From NCBI RefSeq assembly GCF_006715045.1, contig NZ_VFML01000001.1, forward strand, positions 3,750,501 through 3,814,500: DNA of 64,000 bases, read 5' to 3'. Position numbers and translations under genes: made by a program. Shown here one piece after another: positions 54,388 through 62,486 of this stretch. The notes under the pieces are model-generated. The model was not told the origin of the DNA and did not search any database. It saw only the letters and a list, made by a program, of their open reading frames with translations. Positions within the stretch are counted from its first letter, which is position 1. Every line of letters begins with the position of its first letter. The DNA comes from Amycolatopsis cihanbeyliensis. Lineage in GTDB: Bacteria; Actinomycetota; Actinomycetes; Mycobacteriales; Pseudonocardiaceae.

Positions 54388-55329
54388 TCAGGCACGCCGG
54401 GCGTGCGACTGCGCCATCAGGCCGAACAGGGTCACCTTGTCGGTGGCCGGGCGCTCGGGATCGAACTCCCGGTACAGCCGGTCCACGTTCGCCGCCAGCC
54501 GCTCCGGCTGCAGCCAGCCTGCGAACTCGCCGAGCTCGATATCGGCGGCGGCCGCCGGCACGTCCAGCCCCGCGTCGAACCGTCGCCGCGCCTCGTCGCG
54601 CACGAACCGCAGGTAGCGCTGGACCGCGCGCACCCCTTCGGCGTCGGTGGCCGGGCCGTGGCCGGGAATGATGTGCTCGGCGCCGAGCCCGAGGACGGTG
54701 TCGCAGGCGGCGATCCAGTTGTCCACCGGGCCAGCCCAGATCAGCGGGGTGGAGCCGATGAACAGGATGTCCCCGGTGAACACGGTGCGCGCGGACGGGA
54801 CGTGCACCAGCAGGTCACCCGCGGTGTGCGCGGGCCCGACCTCGATCAGCTCCACCAGGGTGCCGCCGACGGTCAGCTCCAGCCTGCCGGTGAAGGTCTG
54901 CCCCGGCAGCCTGGCCCCGCTCTCGGCGAAGGCGAAGGCCCCGAAGGCGCGGCGCAGGTAGTCGCGCATCGGTTGCTCCAGCTCGGCCTCCGCCAGCGCG
55001 GCCAGTGCCTGCGGGGTCAGGTGGTGCATCTCCGCGACCGCCGCCTCCGCGGCGACGATGTCGACCCCGGCGGGCAGTTCGTAGTTGCCGAACCAGTGAT
55101 CGCCGTCGCCGTGCGTGTTCACCGCGACCTCGATCGGAGTGTGCGCGGTCAGCGGGCTCATCCGGTCCAGCATCTGCCGGGTGAGCGGCGCGTCGAAGCA
55201 GGTGTCCACCAGCAACGCGCTGTCGGTGCCGCGGATCAGGCCGGTGTTGCTGCGGCCCCAGCCGCCGTCCGGCTGTAGGTAGGCGTGGACGTTCTCGGTG
55301 ACCTCGTGCAAGCCCTTCGTGTACCCCAC
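54388..55329 (-). CDS. metallo-beta-lactamase-fold hydrolase
   Basis: 313 residues with the MBL core: ALLVDTCFD, NTHGDGDHWFGN, GPAHTAGDLLVHVPSARTVFTGDILF and IIPGHGP. The first metal motif is H-G-D-G-D-H rather than the usual H-x-H-x-D-H: the second ligand is Asp. This substitution is shared by a subfamily with the THGDGDHWFGN sequence. The start is GTG at 55329. Its substrate is unknown. Confidence 0.88.
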   Translation of the reverse strand: MGYTKGLHEVTENVHAYLQPDGGWGRSNTGLIRGTDSALLVDTCFDAPLTRQMLDRMSPLTAHTPIEVAVNTHGDGDHWFGNYELPAGVDIVAAEAAVAEMHHLTPQALAALAEAELEQPMRDYLRRAFGAFAFAESGARLPGQTFTGRLELTVGGTLVELIEVGPAHTAGDLLVHVPSARTVFTGDILFIGSTPLIWAGPVDNWIAACDTVLGLGAEHIIPGHGPATDAEGVRAVQRYLRFVRDEARRRFDAGLDVPAAAADIELGEFAGWLQPERLAANVDRLYREFDPERPATDKVTLFGLMAQSHARRA

Positions 55330-55455
55330 CGGGCCAGCTTCGCACCGGGACGGGTCAACCGGAAGGGCAGGGCTGGACACCGCAAGTAACATCGATAGTC
55401 CTCGCCGCCAACGCCGTCCGTGAGGTAACGACCCCCTGCACGCGAGGCGATCAGC

Positions 55456-55890
55456 ATGGGTGCTCAAGGTGACTCCGAGCCGGCAGGCCCGGAACCAGCG
55501 GCGGCCGAGCACATCGGGAACATCGCGGAACCGCCCGCCGAGTCCGAGTCGGCCCGCATGCGGGCGCGCCCCTATGTGCTCACCCACGGCCGCACCCGCG
55601 CGGCCCGGCATCTCGCGATGGAGACGTTGATCGCCACCGATCCGCGGGGACCGTGGCAGGACGAACGGCTGGGCACGGAGTGCAGGGCGGTGGGGCGGCT
55701 GTGCACCGAGCCGCGCTCGGTGGCCGAGGTCGCGGCGCTGCTGTCGCTGCCGCTCGGGGTGGCCAGGGTGCTGCTCGGGGACCTGGCCGAGGCCGGGCTG
55801 ATCCAGGTGCACGCCAGCCTTTCCACCCCGGACGGCCGCCCCGACCTCGACCTGATGCGCCGCGTCCTGCGCGGCCTCCGCACACTCTGA
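55456..55890 (+). CDS. DUF742-domain protein
   Basis: 144 residues. The conserved RPYVLTHGRTRAARHL and AALLSLPLGVARVLLGDLAEAGLIQVH identify DUF742. DUF742 proteins are normally part of conservons (histidine kinase, roadblock, DUF742, Ras-like GTPase) in actinomycetes. None of the other members is present here, so this is an orphan, possibly acting with a conservon elsewhere. The 38-bp gap to the tetR gene holds a candidate operator. Confidence 0.9.
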   Translation: MGAQGDSEPAGPEPAAAEHIGNIAEPPAESESARMRARPYVLTHGRTRAARHLAMETLIATDPRGPWQDERLGTECRAVGRLCTEPRSVAEVAALLSLPLGVARVLLGDLAEAGLIQVHASLSTPDGRPDLDLMRRVLRGLRTL

Positions 55891-55908
55891 CCGGTTGCAT
55901 GAAGCTGC

Positions 55909-55921
55909 GAATCAGTGGTTC
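55909..55921. promoter_or_regulatory. candidate TetR operator GAATCAGTGGTTC
   Basis: A near-palindrome (GAAYCA-S-TGRTTC) ending ten bases ahead of the tetR start at 55931. Its position fits autoregulation of the tetR/acyl-CoA dehydrogenase operon. Confidence 0.45.
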
Positions 55922-55930
55922 ACTTCTTGC

Positions 55931-56542
55931 ATGCCGTACCGGAGGACACCCCGGATCCAGGCGCGGCTGGACACCCAGCGCGCCGCGATCGTCGACGCCG
56001 CGACGGAGTTGCTCGCCGAGAGCGGGTACGCGGGCTGCTCGGTGGCCGCCGTGGCGGCGAAGGCCGGGGTCAGCGTCGGCAGCGTGTACCGCCACTTCCC
56101 CGGTAAGGCCGAGCTGGTGGCCGAGCTGTTCCGGGTGGTGGTCAGCCGCGAGGTGGCCGCGGTCGACGAGGCGTCCCAGCGCCCCGGCGAGATCACCGAG
56201 CGGATCGTCGCGGTGATCGAGACCTTCGCCGGCCGCGCGATGAAGGCGCCCCGCCTGGCCTACGCCCTGCTGGCCGAGCCGGTGGATGCGCCGGTCGAGG
56301 CGGAACGGCTGCGGTTCCGGCGGGCCTTCCGGGACATCGTGGCCGACCGGATCGAGGAGGGGGTCGCGGCCGGGGTGCTACCCCCGCAGGACCCGCACAT
56401 CACCGCGGCCGCACTGGTCGGCGCGGCCGCCGAGGTGCTGATCGGCCCACTGACCGCGGAGAACACGGACAGCACGGACACGGCCACCATGCCCGCACTG
56501 TGCACCTTCACCTTGCGCGCACTAGGAGACGCACATGCCTAG
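55931..56542 (+). CDS. TetR-family regulator of the acyl-CoA operon
   Basis: 203 residues. HTH: RAAIVDAATELLAESGYAGCSVAAVAAKAGVSVGSVYRHFPGKAELVAELF. The effector domain is short. The start is ATG 55931; the frame is open to 55895. Its stop overlaps the acyl-CoA dehydrogenase start by eight bases, so it is the first gene of the operon and probably represses it until an acyl-CoA or related ligand binds. Confidence 0.9.
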   Translation: MPYRRTPRIQARLDTQRAAIVDAATELLAESGYAGCSVAAVAAKAGVSVGSVYRHFPGKAELVAELFRVVVSREVAAVDEASQRPGEITERIVAVIETFAGRAMKAPRLAYALLAEPVDAPVEAERLRFRRAFRDIVADRIEEGVAAGVLPPQDPHITAAALVGAAAEVLIGPLTAENTDSTDTATMPALCTFTLRALGDAHA

Positions 56543-58166
56543 CACTCACGAAGTCACCAACCAGGTCCCGCCGCTGACCGGGCACGACGCCGCGGCCGAC
56601 CCCGCGCTGCTGGCCGCGCTGCACCGGGAGGGCGCGGGCTGGGCCGAGCCGGAACTACACGAGCTGGGCAGGCTCGCCGGCAGCGAGCAGGCGCAGGAGT
56701 GGGGCAGGCTCGCGAGCGAGAACCGCCCCGTGCTGCGCACCCACGACCGCTACGGCCACCGCGTCGACGAGGTGGAGTTCCACCCGCACTGGCACGACCT
56801 GATGCGGGTCGCGGTCGAGCACGGGCTGCACGCCGCGCCGTGGCGGCAGGACCGCGCCGGGGCGCACGTGGCCCGCGCGGCGAAGAACTACGTCTGGACG
56901 CAGACCGACCCCGGGCACATCTGCCCGATCTCGATGACCTACGCGGCGGTCCCCGCGCTGCGACACGCCCCGGAGCTCGCGGCGCGCTACGAGCCGCTGC
57001 TCGCCTCCCCGGAGTACGACTTCGGGCTGCGCGAGCCGACCGGCAAGCGCGGCCTGATCGCGGGCATGTCGATGACCGAGAAGCAGGGTGGCTCGGACGT
57101 CCGCGCGAACACCACCGACGCGCGGCCGGCGGCGGACGGCAGCTACCGGCTGGTCGGGCACAAATGGTTCACCTCGGCACCGATGTCGGACCTGTTCCTC
57201 ACCCTGGCGCAGGCCCCCGGCGGCCTGTCCTGCTTCCTGCTGCCCAGGGTGCTCCCGGACGGCTCCCGTAACCCGATCCGGCTGCAGCGGCTGAAGGACA
57301 AGCTCGGCAACCACTCGAATGCCTCGGCCGAGATCGAGTACGACGGCGCCACCGGCTGGCTGGTCGGCGCGGAGGGCAAGGGCGTGCGCACCATCATCGA
57401 GATGGTGAACAAGACCCGGCTGGACTGCGCGATCGGCAGCGCGGCCGGGATGCGGCACGGGCTGGTGCAGGCGGTGCATCACGCGCGGCACCGCAAGGCC
57501 TTCGGCGAGTACCTGATCGACCAGCCGCTGATGGCGAACGTGCTGGCCGACCTCGCCGTCGAGGCGGAGGCGGCCACCACGGTCGGTATGCGGCTGGCCG
57601 GCGCCACCGATCGGGCCTGCGCGGGCGACGAGCGCGAGGAGCTGTTCGGCAGGCTCGCCCTCGCGGTGACCAAGTACTGGGTGTGCAAGCGCGCACCCGC
57701 GCATGCCGCTGAGGCGCTGGAATGCCTCGGTGGCAACGGGTACGTCGAGGAGTCCGGGATGCCGCGGCTGTACCGCGAGGCTCCGCTGATGTCCATCTGG
57801 GAGGGTTCGGGCAACGTGGCCGCGCTGGACGCGTTGCGGGCCATGGCCAAGCAACCGGAGACCATCGAGGTGTTCTTCACCGAGGTCGAGCAGGCCGCGG
57901 GCGCGGACGCCCGGCTGGACGAGGCCACCGCCCGGTTGCGCAAGGAACTGGGCGACCTGGCGGACATCCAGTTCCGGGCCCGCCGCCTGGTGGAGACCTT
58001 CGCCCTGGTGCTACAGGGCTCCCTCCTGGTGCGGCACGGCGATCCCGCGGTGGCCGACGCCTTCTGCGCCTCCCGGTTCGGCGGGGACTGGGGGATCGCC
58101 TTCGGCACCCTGCCCGCGGGCACGAGCACCGACACCATCCTGGCCAGGGCGCGGGTGGAGGCATGA
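56535..58166 (+). CDS. acyl-CoA dehydrogenase family protein (AidB-like)
   Basis: 543 residues. FAD-binding and active-site segments include MSMTEKQGGSDVRANTTDA, YRLVGHKWFTSAPMSDLFLTLAQAPGGLSCFLLPRVLPDG, GVRTIIEMVNKTRLDCAIG and ALECLGGNGYVEESGMPRLYREAPLMSIWEGSGNVAALDALRAM. The length and the C-terminal extension match AidB/isovaleryl-CoA dehydrogenase-like enzymes rather than the shorter (about 390) ones. It begins inside the tetR stop and overlaps the crotonase gene by ATGA. Confidence 0.93.
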   Translation: MPSTHEVTNQVPPLTGHDAAADPALLAALHREGAGWAEPELHELGRLAGSEQAQEWGRLASENRPVLRTHDRYGHRVDEVEFHPHWHDLMRVAVEHGLHAAPWRQDRAGAHVARAAKNYVWTQTDPGHICPISMTYAAVPALRHAPELAARYEPLLASPEYDFGLREPTGKRGLIAGMSMTEKQGGSDVRANTTDARPAADGSYRLVGHKWFTSAPMSDLFLTLAQAPGGLSCFLLPRVLPDGSRNPIRLQRLKDKLGNHSNASAEIEYDGATGWLVGAEGKGVRTIIEMVNKTRLDCAIGSAAGMRHGLVQAVHHARHRKAFGEYLIDQPLMANVLADLAVEAEAATTVGMRLAGATDRACAGDEREELFGRLALAVTKYWVCKRAPAHAAEALECLGGNGYVEESGMPRLYREAPLMSIWEGSGNVAALDALRAMAKQPETIEVFFTEVEQAAGADARLDEATARLRKELGDLADIQFRARRLVETFALVLQGSLLVRHGDPAVADAFCASRFGGDWGIAFGTLPAGTSTDTILARARVEA

Positions 58167-59005
58167 GCTCCCCGGTTCGCACCGAGACCGAGGACGGGGT
58201 GCGCTCGATCGTCCTGGCCAGGCCGGAGCAGTACAACACGATCACGCCGGAACTGGGCACGGCCCTGGCCACGGCGATCGACGAGGCGGATGCCGACCCC
58301 GAGGTGCGGGTGATGCTGCTGCGCGCGGACGGTCCCGCCTTCTGCGCGGGCTACGGCCTGGACTGGTCGACCGAGTACCAGGCCACCGCGGAGGCCGAGG
58401 CCGGCTGGGACGCGGCACAGGACTACCGGATGATGTCGCGATTCGTGGACGTGTACCTGAAGCTCTGGTACGCGGCCAAACCGACGATCGCGGCCGTGCA
58501 CGGCTGGTGCGTCGCGGGCGGTACGGACATGGTGCTCTGCGCGGACCTGATCGTGGCCGCGGACGGCGCCGTGTTCGGTTACCCGCCCGCGCGGGTGTGG
58601 GGCACGCCGACCACCGCGATGTGGGTGTACCGGATCGGCTTCGAGCAGGCGAAACGCTACCTGCTCACCGGGGACGAGATCCCGGCGGCGACGGCCGAGC
58701 GGATCGGCCTGATCGCCGAGCGGGTTCCGGACGAGGCGCTGCCGCGGCGATCGCTCGAGCTGGCGAAGCGGATGGCGCGGCTGCCGGGCAACCAGCTCGA
58801 GATGATCAAGCTGCTGTGCAACCAGACGGTGGAGAACATGGGCTTCGCCTCCTCCCGCACCCTCGGCACCTTCCTGGACGGCGCGGCCAGGCACACCGGT
58901 GCGGGCAGGGCGTTCGTCGCCAGGGCCACCGAGGCCGGTTTCCGGCAGGCGGTGCGGGAGCGGGACGACCCGTTCGGCGACTACGGGTCCCGGCCGAAGG
59001 AGTAG
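58163..59005 (+). CDS. enoyl-CoA hydratase/isomerase family protein
   Basis: 280 residues. Crotonase oxyanion-hole segments are ADGPAFCAGYGLDWS and VHGWCVAGGTDMVLCADLIVAA; the first usual Glu (in the GGxxE region) is replaced by Asp in GGTDM. The rest (RVWGTPTTAMWVYRIG, LLTGDEIPAATAERIGLI) is typical. The ATGA overlap with the dehydrogenase indicates co-translation. Confidence 0.9.
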   Translation: MSSPVRTETEDGVRSIVLARPEQYNTITPELGTALATAIDEADADPEVRVMLLRADGPAFCAGYGLDWSTEYQATAEAEAGWDAAQDYRMMSRFVDVYLKLWYAAKPTIAAVHGWCVAGGTDMVLCADLIVAADGAVFGYPPARVWGTPTTAMWVYRIGFEQAKRYLLTGDEIPAATAERIGLIAERVPDEALPRRSLELAKRMARLPGNQLEMIKLLCNQTVENMGFASSRTLGTFLDGAARHTGAGRAFVARATEAGFRQAVRERDDPFGDYGSRPKE

Positions 59006-59007
59006 AC

Positions 59008-59769
59008 GTGACGGTACGAGTGGAGCGGAAGGGCCCGGTCACCACGGTGATCCTGGCCGCCCCGGAGAAGCGCAACGCGGTGGACGGGCCGACCGCCGCC
59101 GCCCTTGCCGAGGCGTTCCGCGCCTTCGACGCGGACGAGGACGCCGCCGTGGCCGTGCTGCACGGCGAGGGCGGCGCGTTCTGCGCCGGCGCGGACCTCA
59201 AGGCCGTCGGCACCGCGGAGGGCAACCAGCTCACCGCGGAAGGGGACGGGCCGATGGGACCGTCCCGGATGCGGCTCGGCAAGCCGGTGGTCGCCGCGAT
59301 CGCCGGCCACGCCGTGGCGGGTGGCCTGGAGCTGGCACTGTGGTGCGACCTGCGGGTGGCCGAGGAGGACGCGGTGCTCGGTGTGTTCTGTCGCCGGTGG
59401 GGCGTGCCGCTGATCGACGGCGGCACGGTGCGGCTGCCCCGGTTGATCGGGGCGAGCAGGGCGATGGACCTGATTCTCACCGGCAGGCCGGTGGACACGG
59501 CGGAGGCGCAGGCGATCGGGCTGGTCAACCGCGTCGTGCCGAAGGGTGACAGCAGGCGGGCCGCCGAGGAACTGGCCGCCGAGCTGGCCCGGTTCCCGCA
59601 GACCTGCCTGCGGCAGGACCGGCTCTCCCTGCTCGAGCAGGAGGGCCTCGCGGAGGAGGAGGCACTGGCCGCGGAGTTCCGGCACGGGATGGTGTCACTG
59701 GCCGCGGACAGCCTCGCGGGGGCGCGGCGCTTCGCCGGGGGCGAGGGCAGGCACGGCGCGTTCTCCTAG
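59008..59769 (+). CDS. enoyl-CoA hydratase/isomerase family protein
   Basis: 253 residues. Crotonase segments GEGGAFCAGADLKAV and AIAGHAVAGGLELALWCDLRVAEEDAVLG contain the oxyanion-hole residues and GGLEL Glu. Start is GTG 59008, two bases after the previous stop. With the upstream dehydrogenase and hydratase it forms a beta-oxidation-like module for an unidentified acyl-CoA. Confidence 0.92.
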   Translation: MTVRVERKGPVTTVILAAPEKRNAVDGPTAAALAEAFRAFDADEDAAVAVLHGEGGAFCAGADLKAVGTAEGNQLTAEGDGPMGPSRMRLGKPVVAAIAGHAVAGGLELALWCDLRVAEEDAVLGVFCRRWGVPLIDGGTVRLPRLIGASRAMDLILTGRPVDTAEAQAIGLVNRVVPKGDSRRAAEELAAELARFPQTCLRQDRLSLLEQEGLAEEEALAAEFRHGMVSLAADSLAGARRFAGGEGRHGAFS

Positions 59770-60551
59770 CGACGGTCGGGGCGCCGGTCCACCAGGCCGG
59801 TGAGTACGTGCTGCTGGCCGAAGGTCCACAGGTTGTTGGCCAGGAAGTACAGCAGCACCCCGATGGGCATCGGGAAGAAGGACCCGGAAACCAGCATGCC
59901 TACCGGCGCGAGATACATCATGGCCTTGCCGATCGAGGCGACCCGCGGGTTGGCCGTGGTGTCCTGCCGCCGCAGGCTCATCCGCATGGACAGGAAGGTC
60001 GCCAGCCCGGCGAGGAGCATGAGCGGCACTCCGACGGCGAGCATATGGGCCCGGTCGGTACCGATGGCGAGCAGTTCGGCCGCCGGCTGGCTGAGCCAGT
60101 TGCCGAGTTTGGCCCCGAAGAGGTCGGCGCCGAGGAAGGACTCCACCCCGGCACGATCGAACACCTGGTTGGACTGGGCGTTCGGGGTGAATCCGCGCAG
60201 CACCCAGAACAGGCTGAGAAAGGCGGGGAGCTGGACCAGTGCGGGCAGGCAACCACCGAACGGGCTGACGCCGCGGTCGGCGTGCAACCGCTGGACCTCG
60301 CGGGCGATGCGCGTCCGGTCGCCGGAGTACTTCTCCCGGATCCGCTGGATGTGGGGTGCGAGCTCCCGGGTGCGCTGGGCCGCGCGGAGCTGGCCGAGTG
60401 CCGGCCGGATCAGCAACGCGCGGATGGTGAAGACCAGGAAGACGATCGCCAGCACCCAGGCGAACCCGCTGTCCGGGCTGAGCAGGGAACCGAAGACCGT
60501 GTGCCAGAACCAGAGAACGGCCGAGACAGGGTAGAGCAGGGCATCGAACAT
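59766..60551 (-). CDS. yidC: YidC/Oxa1-family membrane insertase, probable second paralogue
   Basis: 261 residues with five helices. The YidC core is visible: FTIRALLIRPALGQLRAAQRTRELAPHIQRIREKYSGDRTRIAREVQRLHADRGVSPFGGCLPALVQLPAFLSLFWVLRGF. The main actinobacterial YidC lies in the rnpA-jag cluster and is longer. Here a small membrane protein gene is beside it, as for the second, short YidC in many actinomycetes. It inserts proteins in the inner membrane. Its 3' end overlaps the crotonase gene by four bases. Confidence 0.9.
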   Translation of the reverse strand: MFDALLYPVSAVLWFWHTVFGSLLSPDSGFAWVLAIVFLVFTIRALLIRPALGQLRAAQRTRELAPHIQRIREKYSGDRTRIAREVQRLHADRGVSPFGGCLPALVQLPAFLSLFWVLRGFTPNAQSNQVFDRAGVESFLGADLFGAKLGNWLSQPAAELLAIGTDRAHMLAVGVPLMLLAGLATFLSMRMSLRRQDTTANPRVASIGKAMMYLAPVGMLVSGSFFPMPIGVLLYFLANNLWTFGQQHVLTGLVDRRPDRR

Positions 60552-60618
60552 GGGGTCACTCCGTCAGGACGAGCAGGATGTCGGACAGGCGGAAGCGACT
60601 GCCCTGCTCGGGGAGAGA

Positions 60619-60936
60619 TCAGGCAGCCGCGCTGCCCGCTGACGGAGCTCGTGGCCGGGTGCGGCCCGGCGCGTCCGGATCACGGAGCCGGAGGAAGCCG
60701 GCCGACCGGGCGCGCTCGCGGATGCTGACGGCCCGCTGCTGGACCGGGGTGGTCGTGGGCTCCGGCCGGAGCCGCCCCGCGCGGACGACCAGCGCGGAGG
60801 CCAGCGCGGCGGCCAGCGCGGCGGCGAGGGCGAACGAGCCCGCGTCGCCCGCGGCGGGCAACGCGAGGAAGAGCACGGGCAGGAACAGCGCGAGCGCGCC
60901 GCCGACGCGCGTCCTCAGTCGCGCCTGCCGGGTCAT
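60619..60936 (-). CDS. small membrane protein (DUF6412-like) beside yidC
   Basis: 105 residues with two hydrophobic helices (GGALALFLPVLFLALPAAG, FALAAALAAALASALVV) and a basic tail with RAVSIRERARSAGFLRLRDPDAPGRTRPRAPS, the conserved end of this family. GGAGGAGC precedes the ATG at 60936. It is 67 bp upstream of yidC on the same strand, so it probably works with it. Confidence 0.8.
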   Translation of the reverse strand: MTRQARLRTRVGGALALFLPVLFLALPAAGDAGSFALAAALAAALASALVVRAGRLRPEPTTTPVQQRAVSIRERARSAGFLRLRDPDAPGRTRPRAPSAGSAAA

Positions 60937-61091
60937 ACTTGCTCCTCCGCGGCTCCGCGCGCGTCCGCGATCGTGTCGACGGGGCGCCCGGCACGACCCA
61001 ACACATGGCCACGAGGGCACGCGCCCCGCCGCCCCGACAGCGGGGCCTGCGGCCAAAGGCGCGCTCCGTGGTCACCGTGACTACCGCGAGT

Positions 61092-61108
61092 TGACACAAG
61101 GTGTGTCA
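61092..61108. promoter_or_regulatory. candidate operator TGACACAAGGTGTGTCA
   Basis: A 6-5-6 perfect inverted repeat, 156 bp upstream of the small membrane protein start and 28 bp after the CAP gene stop. The TGACAC...GTGTCA form suggests a repressor site for the short yidC operon; the TTGACA within it could instead be a -35. Confidence 0.5.
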
Positions 61109-61135
61109 TACCGGCACTCTACCCGCGGAGGTGGC

Positions 61136-61897
61136 TCAGTAGCCGAAGTTCTGCGTCCAGTACCAGCCGGAGCGTTCGAGCCCGACACCGATGGTGTCCA
61201 GTGCGCAGTTCAGGATGTTCTTCCGGTGGCCGGGTGACTTCATCCACATCGACATCACCTTGCCCGCGCTGCGCGCCCCCATGGCGATGTTCTCCGCGCC
61301 CGGCTTGGGATACCCGGCGCGCCGGATGCGCTGGTCGAAGGTGACCCCCTCCGGGGTGGTGTGCGAGAAGTAGTCGCGGGCGGCCATGTCCTCGCTGTGC
61401 CCCTGCGCCGCGGCGGCCAACCGGTCGTCCGACTCCACCGGCCCGCAGCCCGCCTTCCCGCGTTCCTCGTTCACCAGTGCGACCACCTGGCCGGTCAGCG
61501 AGTCGTCCCGCAGCGCGGTCGGTTCCCGGCGCGAGCTGTCCTGCGCCGGTGCGGGCTCGGTGGAGGATGTCTCGGCCGGGGTGCTTTCGGTGGGCGTGGT
61601 CGCGGGTGTCGCGCTGCCGGTGGTGGAGCTCGGCGGGGCCGTCGGTTCGGCGGAAGTGGTCGTGCCGTCCCCCGGTGCGGAGGTGGTCCTCGCCTCGCCC
61701 GTGGCCTGGGTCCCGGCGCCCTCGCCCGCCCCCTGCGGTGCCGCGAGGTAGGCGGCATGGCGTGGCGTGTCCGCGCCGCCCGGCCCCGCGTTCGACGAAA
61801 CCTCGGACAGCAGGTGACCGCCCGCGCCGAGCGCGCCGCCGAGCAGCACGCTGAGGGCCAGGAGCATGGGCTTACGATTCGGTCTCGGCGTGGACAC
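61136..61897 (-). CDS. secreted CAP-domain (SCP/PR1-like) protein
   Basis: 253 residues. An N-terminal hydrophobic segment (MLLALSVLLGGALGAGG) is a signal or anchor. A Thr/Ser/Pro-rich linker of about 80 residues follows. The CAP domain has LVNEERGKAGCGPVESDDRLAAAAQGHSEDMAARDYFSHTTPEG and WMKSPGHRKNILNCALDTIGVGL. Cys in AGCG and NCAL may pair. The GTG at 61897 follows TAGTTT by eight bases, so the transcript is probably leaderless. Bacterial CAP proteins are extracellular; activity unknown. Confidence 0.88.
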   Translation of the reverse strand: MSTPRPNRKPMLLALSVLLGGALGAGGHLLSEVSSNAGPGGADTPRHAAYLAAPQGAGEGAGTQATGEARTTSAPGDGTTTSAEPTAPPSSTTGSATPATTPTESTPAETSSTEPAPAQDSSRREPTALRDDSLTGQVVALVNEERGKAGCGPVESDDRLAAAAQGHSEDMAARDYFSHTTPEGVTFDQRIRRAGYPKPGAENIAMGARSAGKVMSMWMKSPGHRKNILNCALDTIGVGLERSGWYWTQNFGY

Positions 61898-61955
61898 GGT
61901 GGCGCAAACTACCACCAACGAGTGATGTCCGGAACCTACTTCGGGTGATTCGGTG

Positions 61956-62417
61956 CTACTGCCCAGTCAGCTTCGCGGTCGTTTGGTGAGTAATTTCCGC
62001 CGACTCGGTGATGAACTCGACGATCGACCGTAACTGATCGTCACTGTAGCGCTCGCAGAGTTCGACCAGCCCGGAAAGCAGCGACTCCCATTGCGGACCG
62101 AGGGCCGCCAACCGCTCCCGGCACAGCTCGACCAGCACCTTGCGGCGATCCTCCGGATGCGGGCCCCGGCGCACGATGCCCTTGCGTTCCAGCCGGTCGA
62201 TCAGCGCGGTGACCGAAGCGGGCGCCAACCCGGAGTTGCGGGCCAACTCCTTCGGGGTCTGCGCCCCGAGCCGCTCCAGGTAGTCGATCGTCTTCGTCTC
62301 CACCGGCGAGAGACCGACCGTGTCGGCTATCGCCGTATGGAACATCACGGTCTCGGTGGACAGCAGCCTGCCCGCGTTCAGCACCTGCTCGATCAGCTCA
62401 GCTCGCGTACTTGACAC
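61956..62417 (-). CDS. MarR-family transcriptional regulator
   Basis: 153 residues. Winged HTH: AQTPKELARNSGLAPASVTALIDRLERKGIVRRGPHPEDRRKVLVEL. TATCAT lies seven bases before the GTG at 62417, so the mRNA is probably leaderless. The divergent neighbour is a monooxygenase pseudogene, and a perfect operator lies between them. It may have controlled that enzyme; it now has at least itself to regulate. Confidence 0.93.
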   Translation of the reverse strand: MSSTRAELIEQVLNAGRLLSTETVMFHTAIADTVGLSPVETKTIDYLERLGAQTPKELARNSGLAPASVTALIDRLERKGIVRRGPHPEDRRKVLVELCRERLAALGPQWESLLSGLVELCERYSDDQLRSIVEFITESAEITHQTTAKLTGQ

Positions 62418-62439
62418 GGGACCGATGATAACGAATCAT

Positions 62440-62457
62440 TTCGTTCGACAGAACGAA
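62440..62457. promoter_or_regulatory. MarR operator TTCGTTC-GACA-GAACGAA
   Basis: A perfect 7-4-7 inverted repeat in the 69-bp space between the divergent marR (62417) and the monooxygenase remnant (62487). Confidence 0.85.
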
Positions 62458-62486
62458 CTAATTTCTAAGAGATACGGTTAGGACTA

